From the IMG/VR virus record IMGVR_UViG_3300047317_000125, positions 1 through 41,466 of that record: 41,466 bases of DNA; one strand, given 5' to 3'. Shown here piece by piece: positions 12,757-18,957 of this stretch; position 1 is the stretch's first letter; every line of letters begins with the position of its first letter. The notes beneath the pieces are model-generated. The model was given only the letters and a program-made list of their open reading frames with translations, was not told the DNA's origin and ran no database searches. The position numbers and the translations under genes are program-made. This DNA comes from a virus.

Positions 12757-13038
12757 ATGCAATCCAAAAACAAACCCCGACCACGCGCCAACGAGCGCGA
12801 ACACATCGCCCTGATCAAGGAAATGGACTGCGGCGTATGCGGTCAGCGCGGCCCGAGCGACGCACACGAGCTTAACCAAGGTCAGTGGTTCACCAGCATC
12901 CCGCTCTGCCGATCTTGCCATATGGATGGCTTCAATGGGATCCACGGTCAGAAGCGAATCTGGTCAGTGCTGAAGAAAGACGAACTATCGGTGCTTAACG
13001 AAACGATCGAAGCGCTGCTTTATGGGAGAGCGAAGTGA
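12757..13038 (+). CDS. Ref-type RecA-dependent nuclease-like protein
   Basis: A 93-residue protein with CGVCGQRGPSDAHELNQGQ, then IPLCRSCHMDGFNGIHGQK and a helical tail DELSVLNETIEALL. This cysteine/histidine order matches the Ref family of phage P1, an HNH-like nuclease that cuts displaced strands in RecA D-loops. The first His of the usual AHH pair is kept and the second replaced by Glu (AHEL). Start ATG 12757 follows the preceding stop by two bases. Full catalytic competence is uncertain. Confidence 0.75.
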   Translation: MQSKNKPRPRANEREHIALIKEMDCGVCGQRGPSDAHELNQGQWFTSIPLCRSCHMDGFNGIHGQKRIWSVLKKDELSVLNETIEALLYGRAK

Positions 13039-13262
13039 AGAAGACTGAATGGTTTCCGGCGCATATAAAGCCTGTTCACATTGGCGTCTATGAAGTTCAG
13101 AACATGTACGGCGCGGATCATCCTCCTCTTTTCAATTACTGGACCGGTGAGCGGTGGACTGGAGCGATGATCGAAATTTGCGATCTGATCACGCGGCCTG
13201 ATCCGATGAATTTCGCGACACAGGATCGTGTTTGGCGCGGCCTTGCAGATAAGCCTGAATAA
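13035..13262 (+). CDS. small protein, tandem paralogue 1
   Basis: A 75-residue protein with ATG overlapping the preceding stop. The pattern W-F-P-A-x-I-x-P-V-x-x-G-V-Y-E near the start, a W-x-G-x-x-W core and WRGL near the end recur in the next gene. Likely a small beta-rich domain of unknown function. Confidence 0.7.
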   Translation: MKKTEWFPAHIKPVHIGVYEVQNMYGADHPPLFNYWTGERWTGAMIEICDLITRPDPMNFATQDRVWRGLADKPE

Positions 13263-13299
13263 GTCGCTTGGGTAATTTCACGGATGAATGGGTGAGGGG

Positions 13300-13536
13300 A
13301 TGAATTCCACTATCGCGCAAGATTTGACGGGATGGTATCCGGGCGTCATCGCTCCAGTTCGTCCTGGCGTCTACCAGCTGCTGAACACTTCGACGGGCAT
13401 GCTCTTTTACTCGCGCTGGAACGGCAACGCATGGTGCGTGGGCTGCACTGAAGCTGAGTTTGCCGCCACGTTCAGCCGTCCGAGCGTTGTGCAGTTCAGA
13501 TGGCCGTGGCGCGGTCTTCGAAGCCCGTCATGCTGA
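13300..13536 (+). CDS. small protein, tandem paralogue 2
   Basis: A 78-residue protein related to its neighbour: WYPGVIAPVRPGVYQLLN parallels WFPAHIKPVHIGVYEVQN, then YSRWNGNAWCVG and a final WRGL. ATG 13300 follows GGTGAGGGG closely; ATG 13288 in the same frame is the alternative. The pair arose by duplication and has diverged strongly. The 3' end overlaps the Lar-like gene. Function unknown. Confidence 0.65.
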   Translation: MNSTIAQDLTGWYPGVIAPVRPGVYQLLNTSTGMLFYSRWNGNAWCVGCTEAEFAATFSRPSVVQFRWPWRGLRSPSC

Positions 13537-13769
13537 ACGCCAAGATATGTCCCCGCTGTGGCGAGAGCATCCATTTAATCATCGAGCGGATTCCATACCG
13601 GTCCACAGACATTGCAGTTGTCCATTGCCAGGCATGCGGGCATACAGAGGCTGCGATGGGTGGATATGGAGAGCGTTGGGCCGATAAAGCGATTAGCCGA
13701 TGGAATGCGCCTTTATCTGATTCAGGCAATCCTAATGCTGCCTGGGTAAACGAGGTTCCGACATGCTGA
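13530..13769 (+). CDS. Lar-like zinc-ribbon protein (putative restriction alleviation)
   Basis: A 79-residue protein starting MLNAKICPRCGESIHL. Two cysteine pairs, CPRCG and CQACGHTE, about 32 residues apart, followed by AISRWN near the end, match the Lar/restriction-alleviation fold. In Rac, Lar raises host modification relative to type I restriction; that activity is only inferred here. ATG 13530 overlaps the preceding stop; ATG 13500 would give a longer N-terminus. Confidence 0.7.
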   Translation: MLNAKICPRCGESIHLIIERIPYRSTDIAVVHCQACGHTEAAMGGYGERWADKAISRWNAPLSDSGNPNAAWVNEVPTC

Positions 13770-14134
13770 GCATCGAACTACCGCTGCCGCCTTCGGTGAA
13801 CAGCTACTGGCGGAAATCGCCCCGCGGCATGTACATCACGCAGCAGGGCAAAGACTTCCGCCAGCAGGTCGCAGAGATCGTCGCGGAGCAACAGGCAGTC
13901 AAGTTCGGCGCGGATCGCATCTACATGGCCGTGAGGATCTGCATGCGGGACAAGAGGCCGTCTGACCTGGATAACCGTCTGAAGGCGCTTTGCGACGCTC
14001 TGGAGCATGCAGGCGTGTTCGACGACGACGAGCAGATTGACGGGCTTAGCGTGACGCGTGGCCCGATCGTAAAAGGCGGTCGATGCTATGTGTGGATGTG
14101 CGCGACCGGCAAGCCAATGAAGCATTTTGAGTGA
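13763..14134 (+). CDS. rusA: RusA Holliday junction resolvase
   Basis: A 123-residue metal-dependent endonuclease that resolves recombination junctions before packaging. The family opening LPLPPSVNSYWR is clear. D68, D70, K74 and D89 (in RPSDLDNRLK and FDDDEQ) stand at the spacing of D70, D72, K76 and D91 of E. coli RusA. It fits the ERF, NinB and Ref genes functionally, though on the opposite early transcript from ERF and NinB. Confidence 0.95.
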   Translation: MLSIELPLPPSVNSYWRKSPRGMYITQQGKDFRQQVAEIVAEQQAVKFGADRIYMAVRICMRDKRPSDLDNRLKALCDALEHAGVFDDDEQIDGLSVTRGPIVKGGRCYVWMCATGKPMKHFE

Positions 14135-14145
14135 GGGGATTAGCG

Positions 14146-14373
14146 ATGACGATGGAGGATATTGGAATGCGGGGATATCTAGGCAATCAGGCTGGAGGTA
14201 TATACGGTTCAGGCGTTCAAGAAGAACTTGCACGCCAACAGCGAGACGCCTATTACCGGCAAATCTTGGCGCAACAGAACGCGAATCCTTTCAATTCAAT
14301 ACAACAGATGGCGCAGCCGCAACCCACAAAACCTAAGGACGATCCTTTGCTCGTCCTGCTCACTGAGGAGTAA
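14146..14373 (+). CDS. hypothetical Gln/Pro-rich protein
   Basis: A 75-residue protein starting MTMEDIGMRGYLGNQ. GAGGGG lies seven bases before ATG 14146; starts further upstream lie before that site. The middle is Gln- and Tyr-rich (QEELARQQRDAYYRQILAQQN) and the C-terminus is PQPTKPKDDPLLVLLTEE. Likely disordered or helical. No family recognised. Confidence 0.6.
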   Translation: MTMEDIGMRGYLGNQAGGIYGSGVQEELARQQRDAYYRQILAQQNANPFNSIQQMAQPQPTKPKDDPLLVLLTEE

Positions 14374-14376
14374 CAC

Positions 14377-14658
14377 ATGAAGCTCAAGCCCTACAAAGAA
14401 ATCATCGCCATGTCGAAAGAAAAGCTCGACGAGGCATTGGCTCCGATCCGCGCACGCCAGGTTAAAGGGCAAGCGGAACTGGAAATGGCAAAAATCGATG
14501 AGCAGATCGTTTCGACCGATGCGCAGATTCAGGAAGCCTGCGCATCCAAGACGATCGACTTCACTCGACTCCTGCGCCTGATGGATGAGCACGCACTGGC
14601 CGAGCGGCGCAAGAAGCAATACAGCAAGATCCTCGGCGATCTGTTCCCGGAGGATTGA
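14377..14658 (+). CDS. hypothetical coiled-coil protein
   Basis: A 93-residue basic protein, almost all helix (EKLDEALAPIRARQVKGQ, ELEMAKIDEQIVSTDAQIQEA), with heptad-like Leu/Ile spacing. It starts three bases after the previous stop. Function unknown. Confidence 0.65.
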   Translation: MKLKPYKEIIAMSKEKLDEALAPIRARQVKGQAELEMAKIDEQIVSTDAQIQEACASKTIDFTRLLRLMDEHALAERRKKQYSKILGDLFPED

Positions 14659-14660
14659 CC

Positions 14661-14993
14661 GTGTGTTACGGAAATCCTGCGAAGTCGCTCGAAATCGCGC
14701 GCGCGCGCCTGACGCACGAGCAGTGGCAACGCTTCGAGCGCGACTTTGACGACTTCTGTGTGGTGCAGGGGCTGGAGTATAACGGCCTCGTTCTCGATTG
14801 GGCGCGCTGGGCGTTTTTTCAGGGGCGGCAGCAGGTGGAGATTGACTGCGTGCGCGATGTGGACGGACCGACGATTACGATCAGGTTTGCAGACCAACTC
14901 GTAGCCGATCACCACACCCGCCTAGCCCTCGCCATGATGGACGACGAGCAGGCTGAGCAGAGTCTGGAGCGGTGGATGGGGAGAGAGGAATGA
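14661..14993 (+). CDS. hypothetical protein
   Basis: A 110-residue protein from GTG 14661, with GGAGG seven bases upstream; a TTG six bases earlier is unlikely. It begins with helical sequence (CYGNPAKSLEIARARL, then QWQRFERDFDDF) and continues with a short strand pair (VDGPTITIRFADQ) and a helical acidic C-terminus. No motif recognised. It overlaps its downstream neighbour by ATGA. Confidence 0.65.
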   Translation: MCYGNPAKSLEIARARLTHEQWQRFERDFDDFCVVQGLEYNGLVLDWARWAFFQGRQQVEIDCVRDVDGPTITIRFADQLVADHHTRLALAMMDDEQAEQSLERWMGREE

Positions 14994-15199
14994 AAGTTAG
15001 CGAACTGATAGCGCGGTTGCAGAAGATGCCGCAGGACAAAGACGTGGCTATTGATGCCGCGGACTATTACGGAGATACCGACACCGTCCTGGTCGGCGAC
15101 GTGACGAACTGGGTCAATTGCGGAAAAGACAAAGCCGGATATGTCTTTATTTCGCCGTCTGATACTACGGTGGGTGGCGAAAAGGTAAGCGATTTATGA
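14990..15199 (+). CDS. small conserved phage protein
   Basis: A 69-residue protein (MKVSELIARLQKMPQDKDVAIDAAD...). The opening KVSELIARLQKMPQDKDV is common in small phage proteins and is followed by two strands (DTVLVGDVTNW, GYVFISPSD). GAGAGGA precedes ATG 14990. Function not known. It overlaps both neighbours. Confidence 0.65.
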   Translation: MKVSELIARLQKMPQDKDVAIDAADYYGDTDTVLVGDVTNWVNCGKDKAGYVFISPSDTTVGGEKVSDL

Positions 15200-15405
15200 C
15201 CATCCCCTACAAACCCATGCGAGGCCGACCCGACCGCCTGAACTGCGAGACGCCCGAAGCGCAATCAGCCAGCGGCAAGCGAGGAGGACTGAAGAAACTC
15301 GACGCGAACCAGATCAAGGCGCTGTGGGACCAGACTCAGGCGATGACGCGCGCAACCTTCTACTGGAAGGTGCCGGAGGTGGCGAAGTTAGATACAGCCG
15401 CATAG
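15196..15405 (+). CDS. hypothetical basic protein
   Basis: A 69-residue Lys/Arg-rich protein (MTIPYKPMRGRPDRLN...) with a helical second half (DANQIKALWDQTQAMTRATFYWKV). The basic N-terminus could contact nucleic acid. It overlaps the preceding stop. No family recognised. Confidence 0.6.
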   Translation: MTIPYKPMRGRPDRLNCETPEAQSASGKRGGLKKLDANQIKALWDQTQAMTRATFYWKVPEVAKLDTAA

Positions 15406-15437
15406 ACATTGAAATCGAACGAACCGGAGGTTACGCA

Positions 15438-15629
15438 ATGCCAATCATGAAAGAGTGCAACAGCGGCGCATGGCTGGGCGAGGTCAAGAAGCGCGTGGAC
15501 CGGCTGACGGCTTTGCTCGTGGTGGACAGGAAAGAGCAGGCGCTGGCCGAGGCGAGGGAACTGGTCGCGGCGTCGCAGATTCTTTATGGCGAGGTGGTCA
15601 ATGAGCAGAACAAAGGAGATGCCAAATGA
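15438..15629 (+). CDS. hypothetical helical protein
   Basis: A 63-residue protein from ATG 15438 with a GGAGG site seven bases upstream; the longer frame overlaps the preceding gene. Mainly helical (WLGEVKKRVDRLTALLVVDRKEQALAEARELV), amphipathic, ending in a polar tail. Function unknown. ATGA overlap with the lipoprotein gene. Confidence 0.6.
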   Translation: MPIMKECNSGAWLGEVKKRVDRLTALLVVDRKEQALAEARELVAASQILYGEVVNEQNKGDAK

Positions 15630-15907
15630 GATATATAGCGCTTGTTGCTCTCGTATTTCTTGCAGCGTGTAAGCCTGCTCCAAATATGCCAATGAAAGAG
15701 ACCGCTCCTATCATGCAGAGCGAGCGGGTCAGCGTTACGCGGATCGGTGTATTTGAGGATGACCTCGCATACGATAATCGTCGCGGCATCTATGTCATAA
15801 AGGACAGCCAGACAGGTAAGGAGTACATAGGAGTGAGCGGGATTGGAATAACCGAATCAGGAATCCACTCTTGCGGGAAGTCCTGCGTTCAGGAAGATGA
15901 GCGCTAA
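15626..15907 (+). CDS. lipoprotein (lipobox LAAC)
   Basis: A 93-residue protein with MRYIALVALVFLAACKPAP: a charged start, a hydrophobic core and the lipobox LAAC, so signal peptidase II should cleave before Cys15. Lys16 after the Cys is compatible with outer-membrane sorting. The mature part is small (VYVIKDSQTGKEYIGVSG) with a Cys pair near the end. Phage lipoproteins of this size can block receptors and exclude superinfecting phage. Exclusion is inferred only from type and length. Confidence 0.75.
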   Translation: MRYIALVALVFLAACKPAPNMPMKETAPIMQSERVSVTRIGVFEDDLAYDNRRGIYVIKDSQTGKEYIGVSGIGITESGIHSCGKSCVQEDER

Positions 15908-15938
15908 TATCTGAACTAGACGATAGGTAGAAACTATC

Positions 15939-16217
15939 ATGCCTGGAAATATTGGAAGGCCGAAGGGAACGCCAAAGACCGGAGGCCGCAAGAAGGGAAC
16001 GCCGAACAAGACGACAGTCGCCGTCAAGGAAGCGTTTCGTCAGGCGTTCGATGATCTCGGCGGAATTACTGCTCTTGTGACATGGGCGAAAGCGAACCCG
16101 ACGCAGTTCTATCAACTGTTCTCGAAGCTGATCCCGACCGAGATTGACGCGACCCTGAGCGGCAAGGAAGGCGCGCCGGCTGTGACGGTGAAGGTGGTGA
16201 AGTCGGAGGCGAAATGA
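15939..16217 (+). CDS. DUF5681-like basic protein, possible small terminase
   Basis: A 92-residue protein with a basic glycine-rich start (GRPKGTPKTGGRKKGTPNKT) and a helical middle (VKEAFRQAFDDLGGITALVTWAKANPTQFYQLFSKLIP). Such proteins occur near packaging genes and are sometimes called small terminase. This phage has no other small terminase candidate beside terL at 29394, so the role is attractive but unproven. It follows a 31-base gap after the lipoprotein. Confidence 0.55.
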   Translation: MPGNIGRPKGTPKTGGRKKGTPNKTTVAVKEAFRQAFDDLGGITALVTWAKANPTQFYQLFSKLIPTEIDATLSGKEGAPAVTVKVVKSEAK

Positions 16218-16441
16218 CGCCGTTCTATCGCCGGAACGACAGCAGTCTTTTGCTCCAAGGAGAGGAAGAATTCTCGCCTGAGCATGAGGATCAATTCTTC
16301 GAGATGTTCGGCGCGCACATGCATTACAAGCGCTGTGCGTGTGGGTCAGTGACGTTCCACATCATCGATAGTCGCCTGATCTGCGCACACTGCATCGCTG
16401 AAATCACCAATTCACTGCCTCAAAGTGCCGAACATCATTGA
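16214..16441 (+). CDS. hypothetical cysteine-pair protein
   Basis: A 75-residue protein with CACGSVTFHII and CAHCIAEI, two cysteine pairs spaced like a zinc ribbon. The N-terminal half is acidic (GEEEFSPEHEDQFFEMF). It overlaps the previous stop by ATGA, and its last codons lie over the -35 box of the late promoter. Function unknown. Confidence 0.65.
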   Translation: MTPFYRRNDSSLLLQGEEEFSPEHEDQFFEMFGAHMHYKRCACGSVTFHIIDSRLICAHCIAEITNSLPQSAEHH

Positions 16442-16465
16442 TATATAACGATTTCGGTATAAAAT
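16438..16465 (+). promoter_or_regulatory. candidate promoter of the structural operon
   Basis: TTGATA (16438-16443), a 16-base spacer and TAAAAT (16460-16465), five of six matches in both boxes. The spacer is AT-rich. The inverted repeat GGAAT...ATTCC (16471-16488) lies at the likely start. This is the best promoter match before the structural genes. Confidence 0.6.
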
Positions 16466-16497
16466 ACGCGGGAATCCTAACTAATTCCGAGGTCGGC

Positions 16498-16902
16498 ATG
16501 ATGCTCGTAGCTCTTTTCAAGTCCGTGCTGCATACGACCGAGGGTGATACGGTCTGGGGCAAGCTTAAACAGAAGGTCGTCGAGACGGCTGAAGCGCCCG
16601 CGCACGTGGCCGAAGGCTGGTACGAAAGCGCGGCTGAAGCGCTCGAAGCGCATGAGTTGGCTGTGCTGGAGGCCGAGAACGTGAAGCTCGAAGCACAGAT
16701 CGCGGCCGAGCAGACGAAGCTGGACGGCCGCACCAAGGCCGCGCGTGAGTTGAAGGCGAAGGTGGGAAACGCATCGGGCTCTGTTGCCGCTTCTGCGGAA
16801 CAGGAGCCGGTGTCGAGCCAATCTCAACAACAGACGGAGTCGTCGGAATCTGCGAGTCCTGTTTCCGAATCGGAATCAGGGTCGGCTGAGGCGCCGCAGT
16901 GA
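16498..16902 (+). CDS. hypothetical coiled-coil structural protein
   Basis: A 134-residue protein starting MMLVALFKSVLH at ATG 16498 with GAGGT upstream. Residues 40-100 form a long Ala/Glu-rich helix (AAEALEAHELAVLEAENVKLEAQIAAE), and the last 40 residues are a Ser/Glu/Gln-rich tail. First gene after the late promoter and overlapping gp4 by GTGA. A virion or scaffold-like role is possible. Confidence 0.65.
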   Translation: MMLVALFKSVLHTTEGDTVWGKLKQKVVETAEAPAHVAEGWYESAAEALEAHELAVLEAENVKLEAQIAAEQTKLDGRTKAARELKAKVGNASGSVAASAEQEPVSSQSQQQTESSESASPVSESESGSAEAPQ

Positions 16903-17420
16903 AGGCGACCAAGGCCTACTTCGTCGAGAACGGCCTCGCAGAGCTTGGGCTCTCCGGGGCCGTGTACGATTTCCCGCCCGAGGAAATGGAACGGATCTGC
17001 AATCGGCTCGATGCCAACCTGGCCGAGCTTGAGACGAAGGGCGCACGTATCCGCGGTTGGGTCTACGCTGACTCGCCCGATATCGCCAATTCCGAGACGG
17101 TCGTGAACGTTCCGGCTGGCCTCGTCAACCTGATCATCCTGTCGGCTGCGATCGTGGCCGCGCCGAGCATCGGCAAGAATCTCAGCTCGATCACCGTTGC
17201 GGAGCTCAAGCTGGCGCGCGACAACATTCTGTTCTTCGGAAAGACGGTGCCTCAATACCAGCGCCCGAGCAACATGCCGATGGGCAGCGGCGTTCAAGTA
17301 TGGGCGGATGGCGTCCAGTTTTACCCGCAACGTCCGCCTCAACTAGACGCCGGCCCAGACTCGCATATCGCGCCAGACATGGAACTCTGGAGTGGCGATA
17401 ACGACATTACGGGGATGTGA
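16899..17420 (+). CDS. P22 gp4-like head-completion/tail accessory protein
   Basis: A 173-residue protein (P22 gp4: 166) that would bind the portal after packaging and start tail assembly. Family-like segments are DFPPEEMERICNRLDANLAELETKGARIRG, NVPAGLVNLIILSAAIVAAPSIG and ELKLARDNILFFGKTVPQYQRP. The GTG start overlaps the preceding stop. Gp4 has a reported muramidase activity in P22; I do not see a clear active site here. Confidence 0.8.
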   Translation: MKATKAYFVENGLAELGLSGAVYDFPPEEMERICNRLDANLAELETKGARIRGWVYADSPDIANSETVVNVPAGLVNLIILSAAIVAAPSIGKNLSSITVAELKLARDNILFFGKTVPQYQRPSNMPMGSGVQVWADGVQFYPQRPPQLDAGPDSHIAPDMELWSGDNDITGM

Positions 17421-17422
17421 CC

Positions 17423-17917
17423 GTGCTTACACAGGCTGAACTCAAGGAAATCGTTCACTACGACCCCGATACGGGGTTATTCACATGGGCTAAAGGGCGC
17501 AAGAAAGCTGCCCTTGGCACTCCTGCTGGACGGCCGCGTAAGCCAGATGGGCGCATGATGGTCGGTGTTCTAGGCAGTAAGTATCTTGGTTCGCGTCTAG
17601 CGTGGCTTTACATGACCGGCCAATGGCCTGAGAAGCTTGTCGATCATCGCGATCGCGACCTTACGAATGATCGTTGGATTAATCTTCGGCTGGCGACGCA
17701 TAGCGAGAATTCGCACAACGCTAGCCTGCGCCCCGATAATACGTCTGGCGTGAAAGGCGTCTGGTACGCGAAATCAGTGAAACTATGGGTGGCAGAGATC
17801 GCGTATCAGGGAAAGAGCAAGAAGCTCGGCTACTTCAAGACAAAAGAACTCGCTGTCGAGTTCATGGGGTTGGCTCGCGAAATGATCCATGGCGAATTCG
17901 CCTGTCACGGAGCTTAA
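17423..17917 (+). CDS. HNH homing endonuclease with AP2 domain
   Basis: A 164-residue protein from GTG 17423 (GGGG upstream). The N-terminus (LTQAELKEIVHYDPDTGLFTWAKGR) is the standard opening of phage HNH_3 enzymes. VDHRDRDLTNDRWINLRLATHSENSHN contains the HNH residues, and SGVKGVWYAKSVKLWVAEIAYQGKSKKLGYFKTKELA is an AP2-type DNA-binding unit. A free-standing mobile gene inserted between gp4 and the next structural gene; it breaks no neighbour. Confidence 0.93.
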   Translation: MLTQAELKEIVHYDPDTGLFTWAKGRKKAALGTPAGRPRKPDGRMMVGVLGSKYLGSRLAWLYMTGQWPEKLVDHRDRDLTNDRWINLRLATHSENSHNASLRPDNTSGVKGVWYAKSVKLWVAEIAYQGKSKKLGYFKTKELAVEFMGLAREMIHGEFACHGA

Positions 17918-17918
17918 G

Positions 17919-18131
17919 ATGGCGACCATCAACGATCTCCCGTTCAACGATACGCCGAACCTTTCGGACTCCGTACCAATCTACAAGACCGACAGCGGCG
18001 TGACGCAGCGCACGTCGCTCAATCTGCTTCTGCAAGTCCTCGCGCAGCTCCCCACGGTCCAGCCTGTTGCCGGGTCTGGCGAATTGTGGATCGACAAGAC
18101 AGCCGGCAACGTGATCAAGGTCGCCCTCTAG
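17919..18131 (+). CDS. small structural protein with tailspike-like N-terminal motif
   Basis: A 70-residue protein starting MATINDLPFNDTPNLSDS at ATG 17919 (GGAG upstream). The pattern TINDL, SD..P.Y..., GVTQR is shared with the start of the tailspike at 35672 (TINDL, SDD.FPIW, GVTR). It may therefore bind the same virion partner. Function otherwise unknown. Confidence 0.65.
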   Translation: MATINDLPFNDTPNLSDSVPIYKTDSGVTQRTSLNLLLQVLAQLPTVQPVAGSGELWIDKTAGNVIKVAL

Positions 18132-18140
18132 GAGTTTTCC

Positions 18141-18368
18141 ATGCCCGCTACAAAGAAGAATCCGCACTGGTCCGAGCTTCCGCCGGGACCGCCGTCGTTT
18201 CTGGACCCGTTCGGTATCCGCCGTGACGTGTCGGTGACGCTCTCGCAACTGGCTGCGAGCAACAATGTCGTGCAGGCCAAAGCTGTCCGTGACTGGTTTA
18301 TCGCCGTGGCGAATCAGGCTGACCTGATCGCTGGCGGGACGGGTTCTGGCGTGAGCGGGGGTGCCTGA
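18141..18368 (+). CDS. hypothetical structural-region protein
   Basis: A 75-residue protein (MPATKKNPHWSELPPGPPSFLDPFG...) with a Pro-rich start, a helical middle (SVTLSQLAASNNVVQAKAVRDWFIAVANQ) and a glycine-rich end. It shares one base with the next start. No family recognised. Confidence 0.65.
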   Translation: MPATKKNPHWSELPPGPPSFLDPFGIRRDVSVTLSQLAASNNVVQAKAVRDWFIAVANQADLIAGGTGSGVSGGA

Positions 18369-18736
18369 TGAATGTCACGGCCATTAGTTCGCTGAAGAAG
18401 TTCCACCTCGTCACGGCGGCATCGACGAACATCAACTCGCTGGCGGCTGTTCCGACCGGCCTAGATGGCTTCGCCGCGTGGGCGACGGTGACGTGCTACC
18501 TGAAGGTGTTCGATAAGGCGACAGCGCCTGTGCTAGGAACGGATGCGCCAGCGATGACGTTCCAGATACCGGCGAATGTGCCTCAGCGTATGGACTGGGG
18601 CGTCGAGACATGCGCTCTTAAGTACGGTTTGCAGATCGCCGTGACGCTGAACCCTGCCGACAACGACACGACCGTGCTTGCCGCGGCGAATACGTCGGGC
18701 GTCGAAGTGTTCTATTCACCACAATCGGGCGTCTGA
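18368..18736 (+). CDS. small beta-rich phage structural protein
   Basis: A 122-residue protein with LKKFHLVTAASTNINSL, then YLKVFDKATAPVLGTDAPAMTFQIPAN and a closing strand region. Similar sequence (surface loops plus YLKLYNKA-type strand) occurs in small tailed-phage virion proteins. Decoration or tail-tip protein is inferred; no enzyme motif. Confidence 0.65.
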   Translation: MNVTAISSLKKFHLVTAASTNINSLAAVPTGLDGFAAWATVTCYLKVFDKATAPVLGTDAPAMTFQIPANVPQRMDWGVETCALKYGLQIAVTLNPADNDTTVLAAANTSGVEVFYSPQSGV

Positions 18737-18789
18737 TCATGTTAGGCGCGTGTTGTGGCGCTGTGTGTCGAGCAATCATGGAGGTTGAC

Positions 18790-18957
18790 ATGAGCAAAAA
18801 GCATCCCGGCTTCGCTGCTGAACAGTCGAAGATCGCGCGCAAGGAAGGCATCCCGATGAAGAACGCGGGCGCCATCCTCGCGAGCGCTGCGCGTAAAGCG
18901 TCGCCGGCCGCGAAGAAGGCGAATCCCGACCTTAAGAAAGTGGCGAAGAAGAAATAA
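18790..18957 (+). CDS. lysine-rich small protein
   Basis: A 55-residue protein from ATG 18790 (GGAGG upstream; the longer frame to 18739 is unlikely). MSKKHPGFAAEQSKIARKEG and GAILASAARKASPAAKKANP, with a Lys-rich tail, give about 14 Lys/Arg. Similar short proteins occur beside phage structural genes. It may bind DNA or RNA. It shares one base with the gp10-like start. Confidence 0.65.
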   Translation: MSKKHPGFAAEQSKIARKEGIPMKNAGAILASAARKASPAAKKANPDLKKVAKKK

